The notes under the pieces: generated by a model
Told to the model about the DNA's origin: nothing
Database searches by the model: none
The model's input: only the letters and a program-made list of their open reading frames with translations
Assembly: GCA_021824125.1 (NCBI GenBank)
Contig: JAKALO010000010.1
Location: forward strand, 1-38,446
From: Deltaproteobacteria bacterium
GTDB lineage: Bacteria > Desulfobacterota > Deferrimicrobia > Deferrimicrobiales > Deferrimicrobiaceae
Length of the DNA stretch: 38,446 nt
Reading direction: 5' to 3'
In this document: in pieces, positions 1-7,900 of the stretch
Numbering within the stretch: the first letter of the stretch is position 1
Layout of the letters: every line of letters starts with the position of its first letter
Translations under genes and position numbers: made by a program

Positions 1-1
1 C

Positions 2-895
2 GACGAGCATCGGTTCGACTCGACCCGGTGGAGCCCCGACCGGCGCAAGGAGTTGATCCTCTCGAAAATATCAGACCCGTGGCTTGACCACTTGGACCGG
101 AATCTGTCGAGGAACTATGCGTTGCAGCAACGTCGGTTCCTTTTAAGCCACATCATCCCGGCCATGGGAGATGTGGACGTACGGGACATCCGCGGACTGG
201 ACGTGGAAACGCTACAGGTGAAGCTCTCCGACATGGGGTTGTCGGGGAATACGGTGCGCAACATCCTGACGACGCTGCGAACCCTCCTCCACTGGCTCAA
301 GAAAAAGGACGTGATTGAGCGGGTCCCGTCCTTCCCGTCGCTGTCGGCGCTCCCGCGCGCGAACGTCGGATGGATCGAGCCGGAGACGCAACGGGCGATC
401 CTTGATCACATCCGTCCAGACGTGCGCCTACTGGTAGAAACGATGATGGCGGCGGGGGCCCGGCCAGGGGAAGCGGTTGCGTGGAAGGTTCGGGATCTAC
501 AGGGTGGGGAATTGAAGATCGAGCGAGCGCTCACCCCGCGGAGGGAAGTAAAGAGCACGAAAACCGGCGCGGTGTCGTCGCACCTCATCGCCGAGGGGCT
601 TTACGCACGCCTGAAGGAACACTCCCGGGGGAAGCTCCCCGAGGCGTGGCTGTTCGTGAACGCGGCCGGTCGACCCTACCATACGACGCAGGTGTCCTGG
701 TTGTGGCGGCAGGCGGCGGTCAAGGCGGGGGTGGAGGTCTGCCTGTACGTGGCGTCCCGGCACTCCCGGGTGTCGCAACTTCGGCAGGAATTGGAGCGGA
801 GGGTATCGGAGGAACTGCGCAAGGAACTCGCCCACGAGTCGTCACGAACGACGATGAAGCACTACTGCCGGGACGAAAGGGAACTAAAACGGTAG
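2..895 (+). CDS. int: Tyrosine-family site-specific integrase (3' part; gene begins at 38403)
   Basis: Catalyses phage integration and excision between attP and a host attB. The frame is open from position 2, so the gene enters from the left edge; a TTG at 53 lies inside the open frame and is unlikely to be the true start. Numbered from that TTG, the catalytic signature is visible: Arg137 in AGARPGEA (box I), Lys170 in STKTGA, Arg236-His237 in ASRHS, His261 in LAHES and the nucleophile Tyr271 in MKHY. Residues about 1-85 form the core-binding SAM-like helices. Joined to the 44 bases at the right edge the gene is 939 nt (312 aa), a normal length for a compact phage integrase. It would be the last gene of the plus-strand early operon, with attP presumably just downstream. 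The family is certain; joining across the ends is inference. Confidence 0.95.
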   Translation, partial: DEHRFDSTRWSPDRRKELILSKISDPWLDHLDRNLSRNYALQQRRFLLSHIIPAMGDVDVRDIRGLDVETLQVKLSDMGLSGNTVRNILTTLRTLLHWLKKKDVIERVPSFPSLSALPRANVGWIEPETQRAILDHIRPDVRLLVETMMAAGARPGEAVAWKVRDLQGGELKIERALTPRREVKSTKTGAVSSHLIAEGLYARLKEHSRGKLPEAWLFVNAAGRPYHTTQVSWLWRQAAVKAGVEVCLYVASRHSRVSQLRQELERRVSEELRKELAHESSRTTMKHYCRDERELKR

Positions 896-902
896 CCCGC
901 CC

Positions 903-1029
903 GCGTCCCAATTGTGTCCCGGCCCCCCGCAAGTATTCGATATATAAGACCCTTCAAGTCTGTGGTGATGATCTCCACATTGTGGATTATCGCATAGTTG
1001 GGCCTGAAAACCGTGTCCCCGCGTGTCCC
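903..1029. other. attP: Candidate attP: palindromic core flanked by paired TGTCCC boxes
   Basis: The 310 bp between the integrase stop (895) and the end of the late operon (1206) contain no convincing gene. Within them, a 13-bp palindrome TCCACATTGTGGA (974-986) is flanked on the left by two GTCCC boxes (905-909 and 916-920, period 11) and on the right by two CGTGTCCC boxes (1012-1019 and 1022-1029, period 10). All boxes point the same way. Paired helically phased short repeats on both sides of a core, next to int, are the usual arrangement of arm-type integrase sites around attP. The core assignment is inference; no attB is available for comparison. Confidence 0.45.
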
Positions 1030-1190
1030 ACGGGGGATCACCCTGCCAACGGGAACGATGATCCCACGATCAACCTGAGCCATCCTCGTGCGAAATCCCG
1101 CCTTCCCGCCCGCCCCCTCCCTACGGCTCGTCGACGGGCTGGATCGTGGCGCAGGCGCAGGCGTGGGCTACGGGCGGGGGTAGAACGATC

Positions 1191-1225
1191 AAGGGGCGGG
1201 TGGAGTTACGCCCTCCCCGCCTTTT
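1191..1225. terminator. Candidate bidirectional terminator between int and late operon
   Basis: GGCGGG (1195-1200) pairs with CCCGCC (1216-1221). The stem can extend by G-U and A-T pairs into AAGG/TTTT, leaving a TTTT run at 1222-1225 on the plus strand. It lies between the converging int and late-gene transcripts and overlaps the last codons of the minus-strand gene ending at 1206. The loop is about 15 nt and the minus-strand U-tract is weak, so efficiency is uncertain. Confidence 0.4.
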
Positions 1226-1517
1226 CGTCCGAAGGCCACTCCTTCCTCTCGTTATCCGCCATCGTGACGATCCCCCGGGCGACCTGCTCCAGCGTCCACG
1301 CGAGTCGAGGGAACTCATGGACCGACCGCTGGAAGAGCGTCATCAGCGCGTTGCCGATCAGATCGCTGGACCCGTAGGTCAGCATGTGGCATCCCGGGGG
1401 ATCTGCGGGAACGCTTGTCAGCAGCAGGAACGCGGATATGGGAACGCCCTCGGCCCCGTCGAAGTGAATATCCTGCGCGTGCCCCCTCTCATCGAGGTGG
1501 ATCGTGGCTTCCTTCAT
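1206..1517 (-). CDS. Hypothetical late protein, 103 aa
   Basis: Last gene of the minus-strand late operon. Its ATG overlaps the stop of the preceding XhlA-like gene in an ATGA, implying translational coupling. The product is soluble, with a mixed alpha/beta look and no signal peptide or membrane span. Its first half resembles a small beta domain (MKEATIHLDERG...), and it has a charged C-terminus. I do not recognise the family. Its position in the lysis cassette does not by itself prove a lysis role. Confidence 0.7.
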   Translation of the reverse strand: MKEATIHLDERGHAQDIHFDGAEGVPISAFLLLTSVPADPPGCHMLTYGSSDLIGNALMTLFQRSVHEFPRLAWTLEQVARGIVTMADNERKEWPSDEKAGRA

Positions 1518-1765
1518 GGCGTCACCCCGAGTAACGCCGGGAGGAACGCCTTCAGCAGGAACGCGATGATCCCTCCGGCGGTGACAAGGGATGTCCAGAA
1601 GATTCGGTCAAGCTTCTTGCCGTGGGCTTCGGTGGCCCTTTCCACGGCGGCTACGCGCTGCATGTCTCCCTCCCGTTTGGCGCACCCTTCGCGCATCAGG
1701 AGCTTGATATCGCCCCGGAGGCCGTCGATGGCCCCCCATACCGAGTCTGGAGTCCCGTTGCCCAC
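1514..1765 (-). CDS. XhlA-like small membrane protein (holin accessory)
   Basis: An 83-aa protein with a charged amphipathic helix-forming N-terminal half and one C-terminal hydrophobic span (about residues 56-78, IFWTSLVTAGGIIAFLLKAF). This is the layout of the haemolysin XhlA family, small proteins often found with phage holins and endolysins and thought to assist membrane permeabilisation. Basic residues just before the span (HGKKLDR) favour an N-in topology. It couples to the next gene by ATGA overlap. Assignment rests on architecture and location; sequence similarity could not be tested. Confidence 0.65.
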   Translation of the reverse strand: MGNGTPDSVWGAIDGLRGDIKLLMREGCAKREGDMQRVAAVERATEAHGKKLDRIFWTSLVTAGGIIAFLLKAFLPALLGVTP

Positions 1766-1804
1766 GCCTCACCCCCAATCCGCGATTACTGCGAAGTATT
1801 TTTG

Positions 1805-2395
1805 TCAGAATCTCATGTCAATTAAAGCCACTGCCCCGAAATCCGCACCGCTCCTATCGTCGCGCTTCCCATAACCGCGGACCTCGACGGTCACCGGCCC
1901 CACTCTCAAGGGTCGGGCATAGATCTCGCCGAGTACAAGCCCCACGGTCCCCATGCCCGCTCTGACGCCGAACTCCTTCTGGACGGCAAAGAATGGGGGC
2001 GTCGCTGGCCTGTACTCGATACTTCCTACCCCCACCCCGTCCGGCCCCGTGCGGAGGATGGCCGATGCGGTACCACCGGCCACGGAGGGAGGGATCGTAG
2101 CGGACGCGATGACATGGGCAGCGTTGTCCTGTATCGTGGACGGGGTGAGGACGTCAGGAATCTTCTCGATGTATTTTACTTTTTCGATGACCCGGATGCG
2201 CTCCGGACCGGGGATCAGGATCCGCTCCACCTTTGCCGCCGGGTCTTTCGGTTGGATGGCCGGCTGCGGCGTGTTCGTCCACGGCTTCATCGAGTCGGGT
2301 GCAAACTTCAGATAAACAAAGGCCGCAAGACCGATTACGACAATCATCGCCAAGTTGTTTGACATGGCAGATGATCCGATCTTTTTCCAATCCAC
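1805..2395 (-). CDS. Membrane-anchored hypothetical protein of the lysis region
   Basis: A 196-aa product starting at GTG with an AGGAGG site five bases upstream. There is one N-terminal span (about residues 13-30, NNLAMIVVIGLAAFVYL), then a proline-rich stretch, a charged segment (about 55-75), and a C-terminal region of alternating hydrophobic residues (about 100-196) that looks like beta strands. The topology, one inner-membrane anchor and a long external domain, is that of an inner-membrane spanin-like or anchored accessory protein. It lacks the long periplasmic coiled coil typical of Rz, so I leave the function open. Confidence 0.7.
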   Translation of the reverse strand: MDWKKIGSSAMSNNLAMIVVIGLAAFVYLKFAPDSMKPWTNTPQPAIQPKDPAAKVERILIPGPERIRVIEKVKYIEKIPDVLTPSTIQDNAAHVIASATIPPSVAGGTASAILRTGPDGVGVGSIEYRPATPPFFAVQKEFGVRAGMGTVGLVLGEIYARPLRVGPVTVEVRGYGKRDDRSGADFGAVALIDMRF

Positions 2396-2404
2396 GATCT
2401 CCTC

Positions 2405-2728
2405 CTACTCCTTCGGGGCCGCCGGATCGGAGACCTTCGGTGCCTCCCCGATCGGGCTGTTGTACTTACTGGAAATCGTGTACCCCCACGTATGCTTGAT
2501 GAGGATGGCCCCGACGATAAGGAACAGGACGCCGGTCGGTCCCCACCACCAGTCCGGGACGCGGAACCAGTCGAACGTCGCGTGAAGATACGCCATCACC
2601 ATCGTGTTGATGACGAGGAACGCGACAAGACAGAGTGGATTCACATCGAAGGCGTTGATGAAGTCTCGCAGTGCACGGCAGAGCGTTCCCCAAAAGTTGT
2701 CGGCGAACCCATTGGCGCGGTCGGCCAT
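2405..2728 (-). CDS. Putative holin, two transmembrane helices
   Basis: A 107-aa protein; ATG at 2728 chosen because it overlaps the stop of the preceding 44-aa gene (TGATG) and has AGGGAA upstream. An upstream in-frame ATG would run through that gene. Two hydrophobic spans, about residues 27-49 (NPLCLVAFLVINTMVMAYL) and 60-80 (GPTGVLFLIVGAILI), separated by an aromatic WWW segment, with a charged C-terminus. Size, two spans and placement a few genes after the endolysin suggest a class II-like holin that releases the lysozyme. Confidence 0.65.
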   Translation of the reverse strand: MADRANGFADNFWGTLCRALRDFINAFDVNPLCLVAFLVINTMVMAYLHATFDWFRVPDWWWGPTGVLFLIVGAILIKHTWGYTISSKYNSPIGEAPKVSDPAAPKE

Positions 2729-2862
2729 CACAGCTTCCCTGCTGTGTTCTTCAGGATGCGCATCGCTTTCATTGTCCGCTCCTTGTGCTTGCCGCCGACG
2801 AAGAACCCCGCGACGAATGCCCCTGCCACGAGCGACAACCATACGGCGGTTACGATGTCCAT
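2728..2862 (-). CDS. 44-aa single-span membrane protein of the lysis cassette
   Basis: A small gene starting ATG at 2862 behind a strong GGGAGGA site, with its stop overlapping the next ATG as TGATG. The peptide has an N-terminal span (about residues 4-24, VTAVWLSLVAGAFVAGFFVGG) followed by a strongly basic tail (KHKERTMKAMRILKN). The AGGAGG site and one-base coupling to the putative holin support a real gene. It may be a holin partner, antiholin or pinholin-type peptide; the sequence does not decide which. Confidence 0.65.
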   Translation of the reverse strand: MDIVTAVWLSLVAGAFVAGFFVGGKHKERTMKAMRILKNTAGKL

Positions 2863-2875
2863 AACATTCCTCCCT

Positions 2876-3265
2876 TTACGGCCTTGTAATGGTGATGCTG
2901 TGCGGCGTGGACGGCGCGAGGTAGGCTACCGTGTACGTGTAGTACGGCGCGTAGCCAGACTCGACATTCTCCGCCGGTATCGTGGCGGTAGCCGTCACGT
3001 AGATGGTCCCTCCCGGCGCGACGTTCAGGTTTCCGGACCACGATGTCGCGCCATTGAGCACGGTCGCAATCGCCGTTCCCCACGTGATGTGATCAAGGGA
3101 CTTGTAGAGCTTCGTCGTGATCGTCGCCCCCGCCCCAGAACTGATTGCGGACCCGTCCGTATAGGTGGTCGGCAGGGACCACGATATCGTTTCCGCCCGG
3201 GCGTGCCGGGTGAGGATCATGACGGCGAGGATGCACAGCGCGAAGATGAAGATGCGGCGTTTCAT
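2876..3265 (-). CDS. Exported Fn3-like protein
   Basis: A 129-aa product from the ATG at 3265, which overlaps the stop of the preceding lipoprotein gene (ATGA). It has a clear Sec signal peptide (MKRR, hydrophobic core to about residue 19, ARA cleavage before ETISW). The mature part is about 105 residues of alternating strands with the spacing of a fibronectin type III-like domain (W-x-L-P near the start, G-x-x-Y-x-V near the middle). It resembles its upstream neighbour in plan, so the two may be an old duplication. Its role in the periplasm or cell surface is unknown. Confidence 0.7.
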   Translation of the reverse strand: MKRRIFIFALCILAVMILTRHARAETISWSLPTTYTDGSAISSGAGATITTKLYKSLDHITWGTAIATVLNGATSWSGNLNVAPGGTIYVTATATIPAENVESGYAPYYTYTVAYLAPSTPHSITITRP

Positions 3266-3639
3266 GGGGCCTCCCACCAGCACGGCGTCCCGTAATCGGA
3301 CGCCGCGTTGTCGATTGATATGGACCGCACGGTGACGTAGCAATTCGGCCGGATGCCGTAGGCCGCGAGTAACGAAAGGTCGAACGTGCTGACCGGTACT
3401 CCCACGTTATCCACTCCCGCGAGGGCCGCCCGGAGCGTGTTGTCGTTCCATGCCGCGTTATCGGACACGTGGACCTCGTACCAACTGATCAACCGGAGAT
3501 CCATCGGGGAATTGTCGTTCCACTTCGCATCCTGTATCCACGTGAGCATCGTCTTCTCGACGGGGGCGGGAGGTCCCGAGGACGACCCGCACGACATCGC
3601 GAGGAGGCAAAGAAGGGGGATCCACCATTTCCTCATCAT
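3262..3639 (-). CDS. Putative lipoprotein with Fn3-like domain
   Basis: A 125-aa protein beginning MMRKWWIPLLCLLAMSC. The hydrophobic core ends in AMSC followed by GSSSG, a usable lipobox with Cys17 as the lipidation site, although Met at -2 is not the commonest residue. After a short linker comes one Fn3-like beta domain. Overlaps both neighbours by ATGA. A small outer-membrane lipoprotein beside the endolysin recalls outer-membrane spanins, but those are usually shorter and proline-rich; a surface or superinfection role is equally possible. Confidence 0.65.
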   Translation of the reverse strand: MMRKWWIPLLCLLAMSCGSSSGPPAPVEKTMLTWIQDAKWNDNSPMDLRLISWYEVHVSDNAAWNDNTLRAALAGVDNVGVPVSTFDLSLLAAYGIRPNCYVTVRSISIDNAASDYGTPCWWEAP

Positions 3640-4136
3640 AGGAACGTCTTCAGAGCGTCATAGCATCGGTTCACGGTGCCCTTGCGGCATTCCTTCGGCG
3701 TCTTCACGTTGTGCTTCTCGATCCGGAGCGCGACGTACACGGTCGCCTCGAGGTACGGCCGCGCCATGTTAAACAAACCGCTCTCCCCGTAGGCGCTCCC
3801 GAGGTTTGCGAACAGGTCCGTCAGGTGGCTGACGATCTTAGGGACCTCCGGGAGCATGACCTCCACGTCGTCCAACCCGAGGTTGACCGCGCAGTCGAAC
3901 ACCACGCAGTCCAGCGGGTACGAGAGATGGTCGCACCCGGCGGGGATCCAGTAGTCCGATAGATACATCCCCGCGATTTCGTCGTCGGAGAGGTCGCGGG
4001 CGATGATCCGGTGGCGCAGGTACGGGTACTGCCGCGCGGAGATCCCCTTCCAGGTCGGCCCTCCGGAATCTACGGTGTACCCACCCTCCTTGGCGAGGGT
4101 GAAAGGCAACGCCTTCATGCGGAAGTTCTCGCGCAT
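3636..4136 (-). CDS. Endolysin, GH108-type N-acetylmuramidase
   Basis: A 166-aa lysozyme-like protein. The N-terminus contains the GH108 signature KEGGYTVDSGGPTWKG, with Glu17 the expected catalytic acid, followed by the typical second half with a DCAVNLG segment. It would cleave the MurNAc-GlcNAc backbone of peptidoglycan at the end of infection. There is no signal peptide or SAR-type span, so it needs a holin for export, consistent with the holin candidates downstream. ATG has GGAGGA seven bases upstream. It is the first gene after the UUCG-loop terminator at 4157-4176. Family length is about 160-180 aa, so it appears complete. Confidence 0.9.
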   Translation of the reverse strand: MRENFRMKALPFTLAKEGGYTVDSGGPTWKGISARQYPYLRHRIIARDLSDDEIAGMYLSDYWIPAGCDHLSYPLDCVVFDCAVNLGLDDVEVMLPEVPKIVSHLTDLFANLGSAYGESGLFNMARPYLEATVYVALRIEKHNVKTPKECRKGTVNRCYDALKTFL

Positions 4137-4156
4137 GCGTCCTCCATCGAAACAAA

Positions 4157-4176
4157 AACGGCCCCGAAGGGCCGTT
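4157..4176 (-). terminator. Rho-independent terminator with UUCG loop upstream of lysis genes
   Basis: On the minus strand AACGGCCC, loop TTCG, GGGCCGTT, then a T-rich tract (TTTTTGTTT): an 8-bp perfect stem with a stable tetraloop. It ends the tail-module transcript only about 20 bp before the endolysin start, leaving no room for an ordinary promoter between them. Late antitermination or partial read-through is therefore expected. Confidence 0.85.
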
Positions 4177-4209
4177 GTTTGCGCTGTCTGACCGACAAGC
4201 AGGTTGGAA

Positions 4210-4614
4210 CTAAAACCTGATCTTGACCCCGATGGAATGATTTTTTCTCACAAAGTCCACCTCATAAATGATCCAGAACGTCTGCCAGATCCGTCGATAC
4301 GGATTGGGGAGGGCGATCGATACGGCCGTCGCCCCCACGAGGAAACCAATAAAATACCTGTCGACCTTTCTCATGCTCGGATACTCGCCGAGGAACGGAT
4401 TCGTTTCCTTGTAATGCACCCCCTCTTCCTGGTGCTCCGCTTGCCGGTTCCAGTCCCTCGCTGTGTACCGGGTCTGAGCCCAATCAGCGACCAACGCCGC
4501 CGTTTGCGCAGCCTGAAAGGCCGTATCGGTTTTTGTCCACTCGAATCCGTGGCAGGTAGTAGATACAACCAGAGCCGCGGCCACCACCATCATGCGAATA
4601 TGCAATAATGCCAA
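4210..4614 (-). CDS. Exported hypothetical protein, 134 aa
   Basis: I chose the TTG at 4614 because a perfect AGGAGG lies six bases upstream; an ATG further upstream would place that site inside the gene. The N-terminus (MALLHIRMMVVAAALVVSTTCHG) is a signal peptide. The mature part has the pattern D-W-x-Q-T (about residues 44-48), E-x-NPFLG-x-P (about 71-79), then a hydrophobic segment (about 88-105) and a C-terminal strand-rich tail ending in Phe. I recall proteins with this pattern in phages and proteobacteria but no function for them. It is directly upstream of the terminator. Confidence 0.65.
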   Translation of the reverse strand: MALLHIRMMVVAAALVVSTTCHGFEWTKTDTAFQAAQTAALVADWAQTRYTARDWNRQAEHQEEGVHYKETNPFLGEYPSMRKVDRYFIGFLVGATAVSIALPNPYRRIWQTFWIIYEVDFVRKNHSIGVKIRF

Positions 4615-4624
4615 GGGATACCTC

Positions 4625-4843
4625 CTATAGGGACAGCGCAATTAAGTTGTCCTGTAAGTTCTTGCTCGTGAGTTCGAAGTATCTCTTCGTTCCCACATTG
4701 ATGTTTTTACTCGCTCCGCTGTAGATCGCGGCGAAAGCGAGAGGGAACAATTCATCCGGAATTGCGGTTGAATTGCCGCCGTCAAAAGATACGATTCCCA
4801 TTCTCGGAACTCCTGCACCGCTTATTCCGGTGGGGATGTGCAT
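4625..4843 (-). CDS. Small hypothetical protein downstream of the tail tip gene
   Basis: 72 aa from the ATG at 4843. The frame stays open further upstream to a CTG at 4900 (91 aa) with plausible residues (LPNRAPSNTIIGSDAVEHSM), but no standard start codon exists there. The only good ribosome site (AGGAAGGA, about 4930) is out of register because of a 22-bp tandem duplication at 4885-4923. Removing one unit would place a CTG five bases from that site and in frame. The gene may therefore be disturbed at its 5' end. Soluble, no motif recognised; probably an accessory of the tail tip or fibre. Confidence 0.45.
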   Translation of the reverse strand: MHIPTGISGAGVPRMGIVSFDGGNSTAIPDELFPLAFAAIYSGASKNINVGTKRYFELTSKNLQDNLIALSL

Positions 4844-4884
4844 GCTGTGTTCAACGGCATCGGAACCGATGATGGTGTTGCTTG

Positions 4885-4923
4885 GCGCGCGGTTTGGCAG
4901 TAATTTGCGCGCGGTTTGGCAGT
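4885..4923. repeat. Tandem duplication, 17-bp identical core, period 22
   Basis: GCGCGCGGTTTGGCAGT occurs at 4885-4901 and again at 4907-4923. The 22-bp period is not a multiple of three and shifts the frame of the gene reading leftward from here. Confidence 0.95.
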
Positions 4924-4973
4924 TGAATCCTTCCTATTAAGCAAGTGGACTTCCTACATATACGCATCACGCG

Positions 4974-7900
4974 TCATGCGATCAACGAAGCCAAGGTGTC
5001 TTGTACGGTCGCATTGGTCACTTTCTCGTATTTATAAAGAGCCAGATAAACCAACTTATACTGATTGTACATCGAGCTGTTGGCGAGGGTTCCCAGGTAC
5101 GGAATATACCCCAGACCCAGCCCGGAGCTCGCGCTATTCAGCGGGGAATACATCTGCTTGTTCGGATTATTGACTGCCCAGGCATACTTGGTGATGATCG
5201 ACAGGAGAAGGTTACTATCCGCATCCCTGATTTGAATGGTATCGGTGTACGAGGCGGACTCGGATATAAACGCCATGATCGGTGACGTCGAGATCTCCGC
5301 CACATGGATCGCGCAAACCGGGTAATTCGCCACCCCGATCGCCCCATGCGATTTCGCATTCGACACCGCCTGATTGGAGATCAGGAAGTCGAAGCTATAT
5401 ACGTTGGTCGTAGCGTCGTTCCTCAGAAATATCCTGTACGGCAGGTTATGGCTGTTCGGATCGCTGCCGATCCTGGCATATCCGATGATGGAGAACGCAC
5501 CGCTTACGGGACAACTGTAAAGCAGCATCCGGGCGACGGTGATCGCCCCGGTGGTGTCATTCTGCTGTAGATAATGGATCTCGTTGGGAGTCGCCGCACG
5601 GTTCACGAACATGACGCCCGACTCCGCACTATCGTACTTGATGGAGATCGGGGTGTAGTGACTTCTCGGGGTCTCCGATTCCACTATTGTCATGGCACGA
5701 GCCATGGCCCCCGTGCTGAAATCGTACAGACCTCTGTAAAATCCGGGGGTCGCCCCCGAATTTCTCGATACGCTGAGAGCGACCTGCGCGCTGCCCTTAT
5801 GCAACATATCCAGGCCATAAACCACGTCGGTTTGATTCCATAAGACAGCGAGGGAATTGATCACCGCAAGGTCGGCAGAGACCACGCCTCCGTAGATATT
5901 ATTATTGGAATCGCGCCTGCCCACGAACACATTTCCATCGAATCCCTGCAACCCGAACGCCATCCCCTCGTCCGCGAAAGGCCACCTCCACGGGGCAACA
6001 GTCTTGAGGATATGGGTCTCATCCATCTTCATGTACTTCTGCTTCAGCGTGTCGCCCTGCTCGAACGTGATGTTCCCCGCGGAGTCCTTGAACCTCGCTC
6101 CATAGGCTCCGCTCCCGAGGTCCCCGATCCTCACGCGCTCCACGGACCCGCCGTCGTACTGGACGATCGCCGGGCTCGCTTGCGTGGCGGAAAAATCCGT
6201 GGTCGTCGTCGACCCGAACCGATCGTGGGTCACGATCCGGAAATAGATCGTCCCCGGGACGCCGGCGCCGCCGAAGTCCGCCCGGATCTGGTCATAGGTG
6301 TAGATGAACCCCGGACTCTGCATCTCGACCGTCCGCTTCAGGACCGTCCGGGCCGCGTCCGAGTAGATCGTCAGCACCCATTTCGAGAAGTCGAGATCCG
6401 GGGACGCTCCCCACTTAACGATGCAATCGCGACCGATATAGTCCGTCGTCACGCTTGGAGCCGTGGGAGCACCGTTCGTCAGCGTCTTCGTCGCGAAGGT
6501 CGTCGAATAGTTGCCGCTCGTGTCGATCGACTTCAGGTAAACGGTGTAGGAGGCGGCCGTTGCCTGCACCCAGAAGGACGTTCCCTTTCCGAGGTACAGC
6601 CGATTCGTCGCGTTCCCCCAAATCGTGTCCGTCCGCAGCTCGTAGTTTCCAAGGTCCGTATCGGGTATCGGCGACCAGTTCAGGACCACGCGATCCGTGA
6701 AGGTGCAGGTCGCGTCGACGAACGCCGGAGCCGTCGGAAGGCCCGTCTTCCCGGTGGGAGCGATGTAGGCGTACGCCCCGGAGGGAAAGAACCGGACGCC
6801 GTTGATCGTCCGGATGACGACCATCACGCTCCAGAGGGTCGCTTCCTTCACCGGACCGACCTCGTACACGCCGGAGCGGGTTTCACCGACCTTCACGTAT
6901 TGATTGGAGCCGGAAGTGCAGTCCCGCAGATAGATTTCGTAGGCCGCCGTGTACGGGTAATTCGTCGGTTCCGCGAACGTCGCCCGGATCCATGACGACC
7001 ATGTGCCGTCCCGCAGTTGCCGCCAAAATTCCGTCAACGTCAGGCCGGTCACCTCCGGGGGAGGCCCGTAGGAATGCGCTCCCTGGCTGATCCCGTGATC
7101 TACGATCGAGGCCGTCTGCGGGTCGTCGATGTAATTCGCCGCATTATACTCGATCAGGGAGAGCGACACGGTTTCGGAGGCGATCACGTCGGAGCATTCC
7201 ACGACCCGGAATTCCTTGTTTACCCACCCGGCCGCCGGATGCGTGACCGTCACCTTGTCGCCCGGCTCGAGGATCAACCCCTGCAGGTTGGTCTTGAACA
7301 TGCACTTGATGCTGCTGCCGATCAGCGCGGCATGCGTTCGGGCGATCCGTTCCACCACGTCGATGTTGTTGCAGGAGTACAGCTCGAGAGTCAGCTCGCG
7401 GCGATCGCTGTCGATCCCCGGAAGGTCGACCAGGTAATCCTTGACCTTCCAGTTCTCCATGGGGTCGATCCACTTCGCCCGGACCCGCGTGGGGATCTCC
7501 GAGATCCCCGGAACCTGCCAGGAGAACGTTCCGTCGATGATGTTGTTCGTGCCGTCCTCGAGACCGCCCGACTGGAACGACGCGACGGTCGTCTCCGGCT
7601 TGTCGATCTTCACCTTGTAATATCCGCCGGAGTAGATCAGGAACCCCCGGAACTGCGAAAGCAGCGACCGGATGGCATCCAGGCCGGATCCGCCGTCGAT
7701 GGCGAAGTAGTTCGTGAGGAACCTCGGGCCGGAGCCCGCCTGGTAGGAAACCTTGATCGGATCGAGCCGTGGAGGCGACAGTTTCCAGGTGAAAATCATC
7801 CTACCGGTGGAATAATCGATCGTCCCTGACCCGCCGAGAGAGCCCGTCAGCACTCCCAGCCCATTATCTGAAACGGTCTCGTCTGTGGAAGAGAAGGCGA

